Part shown: positions 1-7,052 of the stretch, piece by piece | How the letters are laid out: each line of letters opens with the position of its first letter | Position numbering within the stretch: position 1 is the stretch's first letter | Source: JAGLGH01 sp034723595 | GTDB taxonomy: Archaea > Nanobdellota > Nanobdellia > Woesearchaeales > JAGLGH01 | Assembly: GCA_034723595.1 (NCBI GenBank) | Contig: JAYEPB010000100.1 | Coordinates: forward strand, 1-32,591 | Direction of reading: 5' to 3' | Length of the DNA: 32,591 bases | The notes under the pieces: model-generated | The model's input: only the letters and a program-made list of their open reading frames with translations | What the model was told of the DNA's origin: nothing | Databases searched by the model: none | Program-made: the position numbers and the translations under genes

Positions 1-672
1 AGGGTCAGCAGGGATAGGTGTCTTCTGCATCCATTCATTTATTGTTTTTATGTTTTCATTCTGAAATCTAGCCTCCAGATTATCATCAAATTTGATTCTT
101 GAGCAGGCTATGCAATTTATTGGTGGGCGTAATGGGGATCCTGCAAGTTTAGTTATCCATGAATCCCATGCTTTTTCCTGGCTAGGAGGATCATCGCCCC
201 AAGGCAAATCATAAAACCTCCACCATTCATCAAAGAAATTCATATTCCCTTGCCATCCAATCTGCCAGCAAGACCTTAGTTCTTTTGCTATTGCCTTATC
301 CATCTCGTATCTTATTAAATCATCATCATTTGTTATATCATAACTAAATTTAAACTCTGGGTTTTCCTTAAATTTATCATTGTGTTTTTTAATCTCTTTT
401 TGCGCCTTAGCCTTATTCTTGGCAAGCTCATCATAAGTCAGAGTGATTCTTTTCATCTGGCATTCAGGCGGTATGTTGATATTCTGGATTATTGGCGTTT
501 TTGTCGCAGAAGTCACAAAAAGATTGTATTGGCAGATCTTTGCTTCACCTGCGCCTCTCATCATGGCAAACAGGTTGCCAGAAATCACAAGGAGAGCAAG
601 GATTACTATTATAGCTAAGATAATTCTCATAGTTGTTTCACTTGATCCTCTTTTGTAAATCTTTTTCTTCAT
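1..672 (-). CDS. Pilin-like membrane protein, C-terminus cut by the window edge
   Basis: The minus strand is open from ATG at 672 to base 1 (224 codons, no stop), so the protein continues outside the window. Residues 1-9 are basic (MKKKIYKRG) and are followed by a hydrophobic segment at about 14-33 (RIILAIIVILALLVISGNLF). This is the K-R-G plus hydrophobic-helix layout of class III (archaellin/pilin) signal peptides. The rest is a soluble, presumably extracytoplasmic domain with cysteines, including a CIAC pair near residue 195, and a Trp-rich stretch (DEWWRFYDLPWGDD). A strong ribosome site (GGAGGG) lies just upstream, and the start overlaps the stop of the small gene at 672-797 as TAATG, so the two are probably translated together. 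I do not recognise the family. Pilin-like is an inference from the N-terminus alone. Confidence 0.8.
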   Translation of the reverse strand, partial: MKKKIYKRGSSETTMRIILAIIVILALLVISGNLFAMMRGAGEAKICQYNLFVTSATKTPIIQNINIPPECQMKRITLTYDELAKNKAKAQKEIKKHNDKFKENPEFKFSYDITNDDDLIRYEMDKAIAKELRSCWQIGWQGNMNFFDEWWRFYDLPWGDDPPSQEKAWDSWITKLAGSPLRPPINCIACSRIKFDDNLEARFQNENIKTINEWMQKTPIPADP

Positions 673-797
673 TAAAACCCTCCTGCAAACATATCTTTAA
701 ATATTTTAAATAGGATAAAGAAAAGCAATAAGAATATGACAAGACCAATCATGATTTTTAATGTAATTGCTATCCCTCTTTTTCTCAGGCTGACCAT
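672..797 (-). CDS. 41-residue single-pass membrane mini-protein
   Basis: This very short gene starts at ATG 797 and reads MVSLRKRG followed by a hydrophobic helix of about 22 residues and a short tail ending in MFAGGF. The basic N-terminus with K-R-G before the helix resembles the class III signals of its neighbours, but almost nothing would remain after cleavage, so it may simply be a small membrane protein. A longer in-frame start exists at 860. The TATA element at 820-829, centred about 27 bases upstream of 797, argues that transcription and translation both begin at 797 (leaderless). Its stop overlaps the ATG of the next gene by one base, which supports an operon. Its function is unknown. 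Confidence 0.6.
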   Translation of the reverse strand: MVSLRKRGIAITLKIMIGLVIFLLLFFILFKIFKDMFAGGF

Positions 798-818
798 ACA
801 TACGAAAATAGGGAAGTT

Positions 819-837
819 TGTATATAAGCTTTTCGGT
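819..837 (-). promoter_or_regulatory. BRE/TATA promoter for the 797 gene pair
   Basis: Read on the minus strand this is CCGAAAAGCTTATATAC: a purine-rich BRE followed by a TATA box. It is centred about 27 bases before ATG 797, so the transcript is predicted to be leaderless. It is divergent from the promoter at 876-889. Confidence 0.65.
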
Positions 838-873
838 GAAGTTGGTTCTACTACTAGCAAGGGGTGAATTTTA

Positions 874-889
874 GAAAGATTTATAAATA
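874..889 (+). promoter_or_regulatory. BRE/TATA promoter for the 910 gene
   Basis: GAAAG followed by TTTATAAAT is centred about 26 bases before ATG 910. This is the spacing expected for an archaeal promoter starting transcription at the start codon. It therefore selects ATG 910 over the in-frame TTG 901 and GTG 904. Confidence 0.65.
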
Positions 890-909
890 TACATACAACA
901 TTGGTGAAT

Positions 910-3027
910 ATGGGTTGTAAACAGGAATCAGAAAAAGGGTCTTTAGATGATCCGTTAACATTATTTTTTAGTACTGCTAGTGCTATTACTACTCATTTCT
1001 TATGGAAAGATCCTATGTTAAATTGTTTGGCTTTTTTGACCCCCTCATTTATTAAAGGTAGTTATCAAAATTTGGCAAATAGTTGGAGAAGTGAGATAAA
1101 AAAGAATAAATTTACCTTAAATCCAATTTATGATTCAATTATTGATCGTCCTGAATTAATGGTGTTAATGGGGTTTTATTTTACAGATTTTAATCATATT
1201 AGCGAAAATTATTCGATTATAAAAGATGCTTCTCAAAATATTATCAACAACCCTTCTAGTATATCTGACATCTTTGAATCTACATTTAATTACTCTAATC
1301 TCAAAGATATTATAGAATTATTCTTGTCAACGACTTGTAGCTTAATGGTGAATGAAGTAATTAAAGGATTTACCCATTCTAAGATAAGACCTGCAATCAA
1401 AGATTTTCTCAAGTCATATTATTTGCGATTTATTAAAAGAGACAAAAAAGCAGCTTTAGAACAAGAGGTTAATAATTCAAAAAAATATGATTTAAAATTT
1501 TTAGAGATATGTCCCATATTATCATATTTAAAAGAAGAGGAGATTGGACAATCATTAAACTTATTTAATGAGTTTTTAGAATCAAAATATGACAGAGAAA
1601 ATCTTGAAAACATTTTTTATGAAAATAATCCTGTAACTTCTCTAGCATCATTATTAATCCAAGGATATGTAGAAATTAGTCTAGTTAAATCTTTAATCTG
1701 TCATAATCATGATCTAAATCTTATTTTAAGTAGAAGTATACTATCATATTATTGTGGACATTTTGATTTATTAAATGCTTGTTTTACTGATGCAATAAAT
1801 GAAAAATCAAAATATACCACAGAGATTGCAACAGTTTATGCCAAGGCATTAGCTGAATTAAATAATAATTTAAACAAGAAAAAAGCCGAGAATAGTCACA
1901 AATATTCTAAAATATATTCCCACCTAAAATGGAAAACTCTCGATATTTATAACACCAATATAAGAAATATATTTGACAATGAGACTCCTTTAAAAGATGC
2001 TATTGATCACGAATCAAATTCAAATATTTATAGGTTAGACTCTGAAGGATATAAATTCAACTTAGATCATTTTATCTTAAAATCTAATCTTGATAGAGTT
2101 GTTTTAGAAAGAGAATCAATAAAAGCAAAAGAACTTGAACAAATAATAAAAGATTATAAATCAGAATATCATTCAATGGTTCATGGTTCTGAAAAATTTG
2201 AAGTAATAGAAAGTATCCGTATCTCTGAAGAGATAAAAGACCAGTATTTTTATATTACTAAATATTGTAAGGGGAATCCATTAAGTAAATCTAAAGATAT
2301 TGAAGATTACAAGAGGGCTGCAATGTTTTTGGGTTTAATTCATAAGAAGATGAAGAGTAATCTAGGTTTTGTATCTCTGGAAAATGATCTTATCGACAAG
2401 ATTGGGAAATCATTTGATGAACCAGAAATGGAAGGAATTCTCGATAACATTGATGTTGTTTATAATTCCATTCAAGGGGACTCTGTATTTAATAAAGATG
2501 CACATGGGGAGAATTGGATCATTACAGATAATGGAACAGTTATTGCAATTGACATGGAAGATAAAGGTTATGTTAACCAATTCACAGACTTAGTCAAAAT
2601 TACTGAATATTCAGATTTGTTCAAAGACAACTATGAAAAAAGAAAAGCAATCTGGGACTCATATTTTCAGATTTATAATAAAAATGGAATTTTAGATTGG
2701 GTAATCGGAATCAAAGACAAAATTCAAAATTTTAATTTTGCAAAAAAAAATAGCAACTCAAAAAAGGAATTAACTCCAGAAGAAATTGAACTCTCTTACC
2801 TAAATGCAACAATCCTAAAAGCATTTACATTTTATTCCTATTCAAAAGAGAAAGAAAATACCACTCAAAAAGGATTCAGAAGAGATGTTCAAAAAAACAT
2901 CATCAATAATGGACTTTATGCAATTAAGAGAATAAAAGATAACCACTCAAGCAATTATTTAGATAAGGATTTTAAAAAGTATGATTGCTTATATAATCTG
3001 CTGGATTCATTAGAGGTTCATGCATGA
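910..3027 (+). CDS. Large protein with C-terminal kinase/APH-like phosphotransferase domain
   Basis: This 705-residue protein is preceded by a TATA box 26 bases upstream of ATG 910. Residues from about 1 to 370 are helical, without signal peptide or recognised domain. The C-terminal third resembles the protein-kinase-like fold of aminoglycoside/choline phosphotransferases. It has a catalytic-loop-like DAHGENW (D530, H532, N535), and 16 residues after H532 a metal-binding Asp in AIDMEDK (D548). Before that comes an N-lobe-like region with FILKSN, and a hinge-like stretch (YFYITKYCKGNPLS). Family knowledge suggests ATP-dependent phosphorylation of a small molecule or protein; the substrate is unknown. 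The gene stands alone between a divergent membrane gene and the convergent PhoU-like gene, whose 3' end it overlaps by 18 bases. It looks even more AT-rich than its neighbours, so transfer is possible but unproven. Confidence 0.75.
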   Translation: MGCKQESEKGSLDDPLTLFFSTASAITTHFLWKDPMLNCLAFLTPSFIKGSYQNLANSWRSEIKKNKFTLNPIYDSIIDRPELMVLMGFYFTDFNHISENYSIIKDASQNIINNPSSISDIFESTFNYSNLKDIIELFLSTTCSLMVNEVIKGFTHSKIRPAIKDFLKSYYLRFIKRDKKAALEQEVNNSKKYDLKFLEICPILSYLKEEEIGQSLNLFNEFLESKYDRENLENIFYENNPVTSLASLLIQGYVEISLVKSLICHNHDLNLILSRSILSYYCGHFDLLNACFTDAINEKSKYTTEIATVYAKALAELNNNLNKKKAENSHKYSKIYSHLKWKTLDIYNTNIRNIFDNETPLKDAIDHESNSNIYRLDSEGYKFNLDHFILKSNLDRVVLERESIKAKELEQIIKDYKSEYHSMVHGSEKFEVIESIRISEEIKDQYFYITKYCKGNPLSKSKDIEDYKRAAMFLGLIHKKMKSNLGFVSLENDLIDKIGKSFDEPEMEGILDNIDVVYNSIQGDSVFNKDAHGENWIITDNGTVIAIDMEDKGYVNQFTDLVKITEYSDLFKDNYEKRKAIWDSYFQIYNKNGILDWVIGIKDKIQNFNFAKKNSNSKKELTPEEIELSYLNATILKAFTFYSYSKEKENTTQKGFRRDVQKNIINNGLYAIKRIKDNHSSNYLDKDFKKYDCLYNLLDSLEVHA

Positions 3028-3918
3028 ATATGGTCCTGTTAATTCATAAGCGCCTTTGAATAGGTTTATTAAGTGCATTAATAAGATACTTTCTTCCTTT
3101 GAGCAACCCATCAGTTCTTGCCCTTTATTTACCATTTCTCTTTTCTTATCTTCTAAATAAGTTGCTTTATTAGGATCAAATTTATAAAATAACTCATAAT
3201 ATATCCTTAAATATTTTGTCGCTTCTTCAAAAATATCTAATATTTCTCCTTTTATTTTAGTTCCTTTTTTGGCATCAATAAATAAATTGCAAATATCTCT
3301 TACTGTATCTGCAAGTTTTTCAAGTTCCCTTGTAGTAACATAAAGGAAATGTGTTTTATGCACTTCAGGATAACCTTTTTTATTTAGAATCCTAATACAA
3401 AAATCTGTAAATTTGTTATTCATCTTCTCTAGGTCCTTTATTTCATTCAATCTTTCATATTCTCCACTTTTTATTGCATTATAAGAGCTTTCTGTCATAT
3501 CTATAAGCATAAGGAATATTTTTCTTAGTATTGTATCAAATTCATGATCTAAGCCCCCAGCTATGTTCTTAATTATACAATAAGATTCTCCTTGTTCAAT
3601 CACTTCAAATCCTAGAAGTTGGTTTACTCTATCTTTAATCATATTAAGAATTTCCCTGTTCTCAAATCTTATATCCACTTCATCAAATCCTCTTTGGTAG
3701 AGGTGAGAAATATAATTTTTCCGAAATTTTCCGAATTTAGAAATGTCTAATTCTTTCTTAAGATGTTCAACTTTTATTTCTGTAGCTATAATTAATTTAT
3801 CTTTATCCTCAATAATCTCCAATTCATCTCCCTTATTCACACCATACCTCTTTACCCACTTGCTTGGCAGGCTTATCATAAGCGTAGATGAGCCAATTCT
3901 TGATACTTTTCGTTTCAT
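3010..3918 (-). CDS. AbrB-PhoU family regulator (phosphate-uptake regulator type)
   Basis: This 302-residue protein starts with an AbrB/MazE/SpoVT-type swapped-hairpin DNA-binding domain (residues 1-45: MKRKVSRIGSSTLMISLP then KWVKRYG and KGDELEII). A linker and a long helical region at about 105-300 follow, with the spacing of PhoU-type helical bundles (for example the MTESSYNAIKSGE and TTRELEKLADTVRDICNLF helices). This fusion is common in archaea, usually annotated as phosphate uptake regulator PhoU. It probably acts as a cytoplasmic transcription factor. ATG 3918 is preferred over the in-frame TTG 3927 because it lies 27 bases from a TATA box, and proteins of this type begin with MKRKV-like residues. 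No pst or pho genes are nearby, so a phosphate role rests on family membership only. Confidence 0.85.
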   Translation of the reverse strand: MKRKVSRIGSSTLMISLPSKWVKRYGVNKGDELEIIEDKDKLIIATEIKVEHLKKELDISKFGKFRKNYISHLYQRGFDEVDIRFENREILNMIKDRVNQLLGFEVIEQGESYCIIKNIAGGLDHEFDTILRKIFLMLIDMTESSYNAIKSGEYERLNEIKDLEKMNNKFTDFCIRILNKKGYPEVHKTHFLYVTTRELEKLADTVRDICNLFIDAKKGTKIKGEILDIFEEATKYLRIYYELFYKFDPNKATYLEDKKREMVNKGQELMGCSKEESILLMHLINLFKGAYELTGPYSCMNL

Positions 3919-3939
3919 ATTCTTCAAGAATACTCTGCG

Positions 3940-3957
3940 ATATATAAACTTTTCGCA
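3940..3957 (-). promoter_or_regulatory. BRE/TATA promoter of the AbrB-PhoU gene
   Basis: The minus strand reads GCGAAAAGTTTATATATCG. The BRE-like GCGAAAAG is followed by a TATA box centred about 27 bases before ATG 3918, which predicts a leaderless or nearly leaderless transcript. Confidence 0.65.
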
Positions 3958-3970
3958 AAGTTATAACATT

Positions 3971-3982
3971 ATAACTAGTTAT
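3971..3982. promoter_or_regulatory. 12-bp perfect palindrome between divergent regulator genes
   Basis: ATAACTAGTTAT is a perfect inverted repeat in the AT-rich space between the AbrB-PhoU and Lrp-type genes. Its position upstream of both makes it a possible operator, but palindromes of this size in AT-rich DNA can arise by chance. Confidence 0.3.
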
Positions 3983-4033
3983 TATAGTATTATAAAAAAG
4001 TATTAATATTCCTTTGCAGTTATAACGAATAAC

Positions 4034-4070
4034 ATCCGGAAAACACAAAAAATATTCAAATAATCCGGAA
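4034..4070. promoter_or_regulatory. Paired ATCCGGAA boxes flanking the Lrp-type gene promoter
   Basis: Two identical ATCCGGAA octamers lie at 4034-4041 and 4063-4070, each with the palindromic core TCCGGA. They stand 29 bases apart (close to three helical turns) and flank a TATA-like AAAAAATATTCAAA that sits about 29 bases before ATG 4082. This is a plausible autoregulatory operator for the Lrp-type protein. The GC core stands out against the AT-rich surroundings. Confidence 0.5.
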
Positions 4071-4081
4071 GAGGGCATAAA

Positions 4082-4537
4082 ATGAATCTCACAAAAAACG
4101 AACTGCAAATAATTACAGCGTTAAGAAAAAACTCAAGAGAAAGCTTAACAAAGATATCCAGAAAAACAGGAATACCAGTATCTACAATATTTGATAAGAT
4201 TAAAGAGAATCCTTTGATAACCAAGAGCACTTGCCTGCTGGACTTCAATCAAATAGGATTCAATACAAGAGCAAAAGTCACAATAAAGGTAGAAAGGGAA
4301 ACGCGGGAAGACTTGAGAAAATATCTCAATAAACATCAAAATGTAAATTCCCTGTACAAAATCAATAGCGGCTATGACTTCCTTATTGAGCTGGTATTCA
4401 GGAACATAAAAGATCTTGAGGATTTTATGGAAAACATTAGAGATAGGTTTAAGATAATAGAAGATAATGTTTTCTATGTGCTGGAAGACATCAAAAGAGA
4501 AGATTTTATGAATGATGATAACATCAATGTCCTATAA
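4082..4537 (+). CDS. Lrp/AsnC-family transcriptional regulator
   Basis: This 151-residue protein has an N-terminal winged helix-turn-helix at about residues 4-45 (LTKNELQIITALRKNSRESL, then KISRKTGIPVSTIFDKIK) and a C-terminal alpha/beta region at about 60-140. The latter fits the Lrp/AsnC ligand-binding (RAM) domain (ARAKVTIKVE-like strand, INSGYDFLIELVF, KDLEDFMENI). The length is typical of the family (about 140-165). Such proteins bind DNA as dimers or octamers and often respond to amino acids; no effector can be read here. The gene is divergent from AbrB-PhoU and its stop abuts the stop of the convergent mini-pilin gene. Because it flanks the surface operon, it may regulate it, which is only an inference from position. 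Confidence 0.88.
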   Translation: MNLTKNELQIITALRKNSRESLTKISRKTGIPVSTIFDKIKENPLITKSTCLLDFNQIGFNTRAKVTIKVERETREDLRKYLNKHQNVNSLYKINSGYDFLIELVFRNIKDLEDFMENIRDRFKIIEDNVFYVLEDIKREDFMNDDNINVL

Positions 4538-4780
4538 TCAACTCCCATAAAGCTCAATGCAGCATTTCTTACAATCACTAGTATTAAATGTAGGACCTGG
4601 ACACTTCTTCCCTCCATTATCATAACAAACTCCACCCTGTGATCCACAAGTCTTTGTCTGCTTGCCAAAATCTCCCATCTTGCCTGAGAATATAAAGATC
4701 ATTATAACAAGCACAATTAAGACAAGAACTGCAATAATTATCATATTCAAACTCAATCCCTGTCCTTTCTTTTTTCTCAC
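4538..4780 (-). CDS. Mini-pilin-like Cys-rich protein, paralogue 3
   Basis: This is the last of three tandem paralogues. It begins with the class III signal RKKKGQGLSLN and a hydrophobic helix of about 22 residues, followed by FSGKMG and a short extracytoplasmic tail with seven cysteines, including a CCIELYGS end. Prepilin-peptidase cleavage before the Q of KKGQ would leave a pilin-like subunit of about 75 residues. I chose GTG 4780 over the in-frame GTG 4789 because a near-perfect ribosome site (TAGGTGAT) lies just before it and the product then begins like its paralogues (MRKKK). The gene starts ten bases after the stop of the upstream paralogue, so they are co-transcribed. The Cys-rich tail differs from the other two while the helix is conserved. 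Confidence 0.8.
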   Translation of the reverse strand: MRKKKGQGLSLNMIIIAVLVLIVLVIMIFIFSGKMGDFGKQTKTCGSQGGVCYDNGGKKCPGPTFNTSDCKKCCIELYGS

Positions 4781-4789
4781 ATCAATCAC

Positions 4790-5050
4790 CTACTTTATTG
4801 GCATGCAGCAATAGTTTCCGCCGTCAGGTTTTCCATCATTGTTTGCATCACATCCAGACAGGTAGATAGGATTCTCATTTTCAGCGCAGTCAGTAGCAAG
4901 CTCTGCGCATTTAGTTCCGCCGCAGGAAGATACCCCGCTTCTGAATTGTCCCATCTTTCCTGAGAAAATCACAATAAGCAGCACAAGCACAATCAGTGCA
5001 AGCACTGCTATAATAATAACATTCATGCTAAGTCCCTGGCCTTTTTTCAT
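4790..5050 (-). CDS. Mini-pilin-like Cys-rich protein, paralogue 2
   Basis: An 86-residue protein with MKKGQGLSMNV, a hydrophobic helix of about 22 residues, then FSGKMGQF. A 45-residue tail with six cysteines follows, ending in a CC pair (YCCMPIK) and containing a DANNDGKPDGG stretch that resembles a small calcium-binding loop. The N-terminal 35 residues are nearly the same as in the flanking paralogues, and only the tails differ. The start lies seven bases after the previous stop, with no ribosome site but the TTAAAAATGA context seen at many starts in this operon. A surface pilin-like subunit is the likely role, inferred from the signal peptide. Confidence 0.82.
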   Translation of the reverse strand: MKKGQGLSMNVIIIAVLALIVLVLLIVIFSGKMGQFRSGVSSCGGTKCAELATDCAENENPIYLSGCDANNDGKPDGGNYCCMPIK

Positions 5051-5057
5051 TTTTAAG

Positions 5058-5342
5058 CTATGTAGATATACAGCACACGCCGTCTATCTGGGCTCCCTCA
5101 TTATAGTCGCTATCGCCGTCAAGATTGCATGCAAGATCATATCTTATAGTATCATAAGGTCCTGAACATTCTGTTCCTATATCAAACACGCATGTTCCTC
5201 TGTTTGTCTCGCATTTGTCCATCTCTGTTCTTGTCTTGCCAAGCTTTCCCATAAATATGACAGAAAGCACTACAAGAACAAGCAGGGCAATTGCTGCAAT
5301 GATTATAGTATTTATTGATAATCCTTGTGCTTTTTTTCTCAT
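5058..5342 (-). CDS. Mini-pilin-like Cys-rich protein, paralogue 1
   Basis: A 94-residue protein and the first of the tandem trio: MRKKAQGLSIN, a hydrophobic helix of about 22 residues, FMGKLG, then a tail with six cysteines ending VCCIST and including a DGDSDYNEGA acidic stretch. It has its own strong ribosome site (AGAGGTG) and a BRE/TATA promoter at 5385-5400 that would give a leader of about 20 bases. The trio can therefore be transcribed separately from the long upstream operon. The leader is a near-copy of the one in front of the PAS gene. The conserved helix and variable Cys-rich tail suggest co-assembling surface subunits with different exposed faces. Confidence 0.83.
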   Translation of the reverse strand: MRKKAQGLSINTIIIAAIALLVLVVLSVIFMGKLGKTRTEMDKCETNRGTCVFDIGTECSGPYDTIRYDLACNLDGDSDYNEGAQIDGVCCIST

Positions 5343-5402
5343 TTTAACACCTCTTGATGATTATTCTTTATCTTAATTCATTCATATTTAAATCTTTCGC
5401 AG
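5340..5402 (-). repeat. Duplicated promoter/leader, copy B
   Basis: About 64 bases covering TATA box, leader, ribosome site and ATG are near-identical to 5990-6054. By hand alignment I count about ten mismatches and one gap. The two copies flank the PAS gene in direct orientation. Confidence 0.75.
5385..5400 (-). promoter_or_regulatory. Internal BRE/TATA promoter of the mini-pilin trio
   Basis: The minus strand reads GCGAAAGATTTAAATA, a BRE plus TATA box. The predicted transcription start is near 5362, about 20 bases before ATG 5342, leaving room for the AGAGGTG ribosome site. Confidence 0.6.
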
Positions 5403-5434
5403 AAAATGGATGTGGAACAGAAAGAATTAAACAT

Positions 5435-5992
5435 TTATTTGTTCTTCAGAAGCTTTTCAAGCTCCTTAATCCTTTTTTTCAACTCAATCATCTTTAATTC
5501 TCTATCTACTGCAAATGCATTAAACTTTTCCAGCTCTTTAGTATTCTTTATTATCTTTTCAGTCAATTCCACTTCTTTTGTTATATCTCTTACAGTAGCT
5601 TGCAGGACATATTTTCTGCATTTTTGAAATTTTGTTAAAAGAACTTTAGCATGAAATTCCTTTTTATTCATTTTTTTATGTTTCCAATCAAAAAAAGCAT
5701 CACCTTTTGTCATAGCAAGATTAATCATCTCTCTTGCTTTAATTTTTGATGATTTGCCATCTGGCTGAGATTTAGGTGATAGATCTTCAGGAGTATTTTT
5801 TAAGAATTCAGCTTCATTTTTGCCTCCAAACAATTTTACTGCTGAGGGATTGCCTGCAGTGAATTTCCATGATGGAGGTTCAAGAATCATAATTGCATCT
5901 TTAGAGGATTCATATATATTTTTATATTGATTCCCCTTTATATCTAAATTTTCTTTTGCCTTGATTGCTCTTTGTTTTTTGATATTACTCAT
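5435..5992 (-). CDS. Stand-alone PAS-domain protein with C-terminal coiled coil
   Basis: A soluble 185-residue protein without signal peptide or membrane segment. Residues from about 22 to 140 fit a PAS domain: YESSKDAIMILEPPSWKFTA, then GNPSAVKLFG, SPKSQPDGKSS and a closing VRDITKEVELTE. Residues 140-185 are a charged coiled coil (ELKMIELKKRIKELEKLLK). In histidine kinases a very similar linker leads into the kinase core, but here the protein stops, so it may sense a ligand or redox state and signal through a partner. It sits inside an operon of secreted proteins, flanked by duplicated leaders, which suggests later insertion. ATG 5992 is supported by a GGATGTG ribosome site. The ligand is unknown. 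Confidence 0.82.
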   Translation of the reverse strand: MSNIKKQRAIKAKENLDIKGNQYKNIYESSKDAIMILEPPSWKFTAGNPSAVKLFGGKNEAEFLKNTPEDLSPKSQPDGKSSKIKAREMINLAMTKGDAFFDWKHKKMNKKEFHAKVLLTKFQKCRKYVLQATVRDITKEVELTEKIIKNTKELEKFNAFAVDRELKMIELKKRIKELEKLLKNK

Positions 5993-6054
5993 TTTAACAC
6001 ATCCTGATGATTCTTCTTTAATCTAAATTAATTTCTATTTAACTTTATCGCAGA
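5990..6054 (-). repeat. Duplicated promoter/leader, copy A
   Basis: This is the partner of 5340-5402. Copy A contains the last codons and stop of the 6035-6520 gene, a weaker TATA-like GTTAAATAG, and the ribosome site of the PAS gene. Copy B keeps the same bases but no longer ends an open pilin gene. Confidence 0.75.
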
Positions 6055-6520
6055 TCTTAAGTTCTATTGTGATGATTCCCATTCTTGTAGGGATAAACTC
6101 CTGCCTGAGATTGCCAGGGTCATCTCTTGTGCAGTCCTTGTTTATTATATTAATCTCATTAGCAGGGATATCTGCTTTGAAATAAAAAGACTTATTGCCC
6201 CATGCCACCAAGGTATCTTCAAGGAGATAGTTCATTAGTTCTTCCAGATAAGGGCAGACTGTTGGACCAGGACATGTCTTATAAGGATTTGTTGCGCATG
6301 TCTGGATAAGCTGTTCTATGCTCATTCCTTGGCAATCTGTTGTTGTCCTCCGCAATGTGCTAAGAAAATTTGCTGCTGACTGCGTCTGGGTATATCCTTT
6401 GAGCGTCTCTTCTTCATCACTGAAAACAACAAACCTTATAACTATGAACATGCCTAATGTTACAAGCATCACTATGATGACAAGCCCAAATATTTCCATC
6501 TGTCCTTTTTTGTCTCTCAT
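6035..6520 (-). CDS. Pilin-like membrane protein (KKGQ class III signal)
   Basis: A 161-residue protein starting MRDKKGQMEIFG and followed by a hydrophobic segment (about residues 12-31, LVIIVMLVTLGMFIVIRFVV). The likely processing site is before the Q of KKGQ. The exposed domain has an acidic DEEETLKGY start, a helix with QSAANFLSTLRR, several cysteines (CQGM, CATN, TCPGPTVCP) and a C-terminal strand ending KICDKVK. The TCPGP motif also occurs, as KCPGPTF, in mini-pilin paralogue 3. The gene has no ribosome site but carries the TTTTAAAAATGA start context. It is a minor-pilin-like surface subunit by signal and neighbourhood; I do not know a named family. Confidence 0.78.
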   Translation of the reverse strand: MRDKKGQMEIFGLVIIVMLVTLGMFIVIRFVVFSDEEETLKGYTQTQSAANFLSTLRRTTTDCQGMSIEQLIQTCATNPYKTCPGPTVCPYLEELMNYLLEDTLVAWGNKSFYFKADIPANEINIINKDCTRDDPGNLRQEFIPTRMGIITIELKICDKVK

Positions 6521-6540
6521 TTTTAAAATTCTGTTCTTAT

Positions 6541-7044
6541 TTATCCTGAGGGATAATATATTATGTTAAGATATGCAAATCTATATGTATCACTGATTGG
6601 ATTATATAATGAAATAGGCATCAATGTCAGGATGCTGGTGCCCCCACCTTCTATCTCTCTAGTTCTGTTATATAGTAGGATTGATTCCTTGTCAGGATAT
6701 AAAACATTAAGCATAATCGTGCTGTAATCAAATAGCTGGTAATAATGGTCTATCAGGAATTCATTCCCAGCAACACCCCCTGTAATCTCTCTGAACGCAT
6801 GAAGTTTCAGCTCATCATAACAATTTGGCTCAGGCACATTCTTCATTGAGCATTGAAGCTCAGGCAGGTTGGATGCTTTTATTGCAAGATTCACAGTGTC
6901 AATCTCCTCAGCTTGCCTTATTTTTTTCATGTTTGATATCTGCTGCATCTTGCCATAGAATGTAAAGCCAAATGACAAGAGAAAGAAAAATATGATTAGC
7001 ACAGCTATAGACTCAAACATTTTTACCTGTCCTTTTCTTTTCAT
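6541..7044 (-). CDS. Pilin-like membrane protein (KRKGQ signal)
   Basis: A 167-residue protein with MKRKGQVKMFESIAVL followed by a hydrophobic helix (LIIFFFLLSFGFTFYGKM). This is a classic class III layout with a glutamate a few residues after the predicted cleavage site. The rest is a soluble domain with a paired CSMKNVPEPNC and the end NIIYYPSG. I chose ATG 7044 over the in-frame ATG 7071 because 7044 places the signal at the N-terminus as in its neighbours and leaves a small gap after the previous stop instead of an overlap. It is probably a surface pilus subunit made with the adjacent genes. Function beyond that is unknown. Confidence 0.76.
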   Translation of the reverse strand: MKRKGQVKMFESIAVLIIFFFLLSFGFTFYGKMQQISNMKKIRQAEEIDTVNLAIKASNLPELQCSMKNVPEPNCYDELKLHAFREITGGVAGNEFLIDHYYQLFDYSTIMLNVLYPDKESILLYNRTREIEGGGTSILTLMPISLYNPISDTYRFAYLNIIYYPSG

Positions 7045-7052
7045 TTTTTTAA

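Noticed and set aside
4538..5342. Mini-pilin genes considered as archaellins (fla/arl locus)
   Set aside because: The proteins are far too short (80-94 residues), are Cys-rich, and no arl accessory genes or ATPase are present. Only the signal peptide type is shared.
5435..5992. PAS protein considered as a truncated histidine kinase pseudogene
   Set aside because: The frame is intact with its own ribosome site and ends cleanly after a coiled coil. No kinase remnants (H-box, N-box, G-box) lie downstream.
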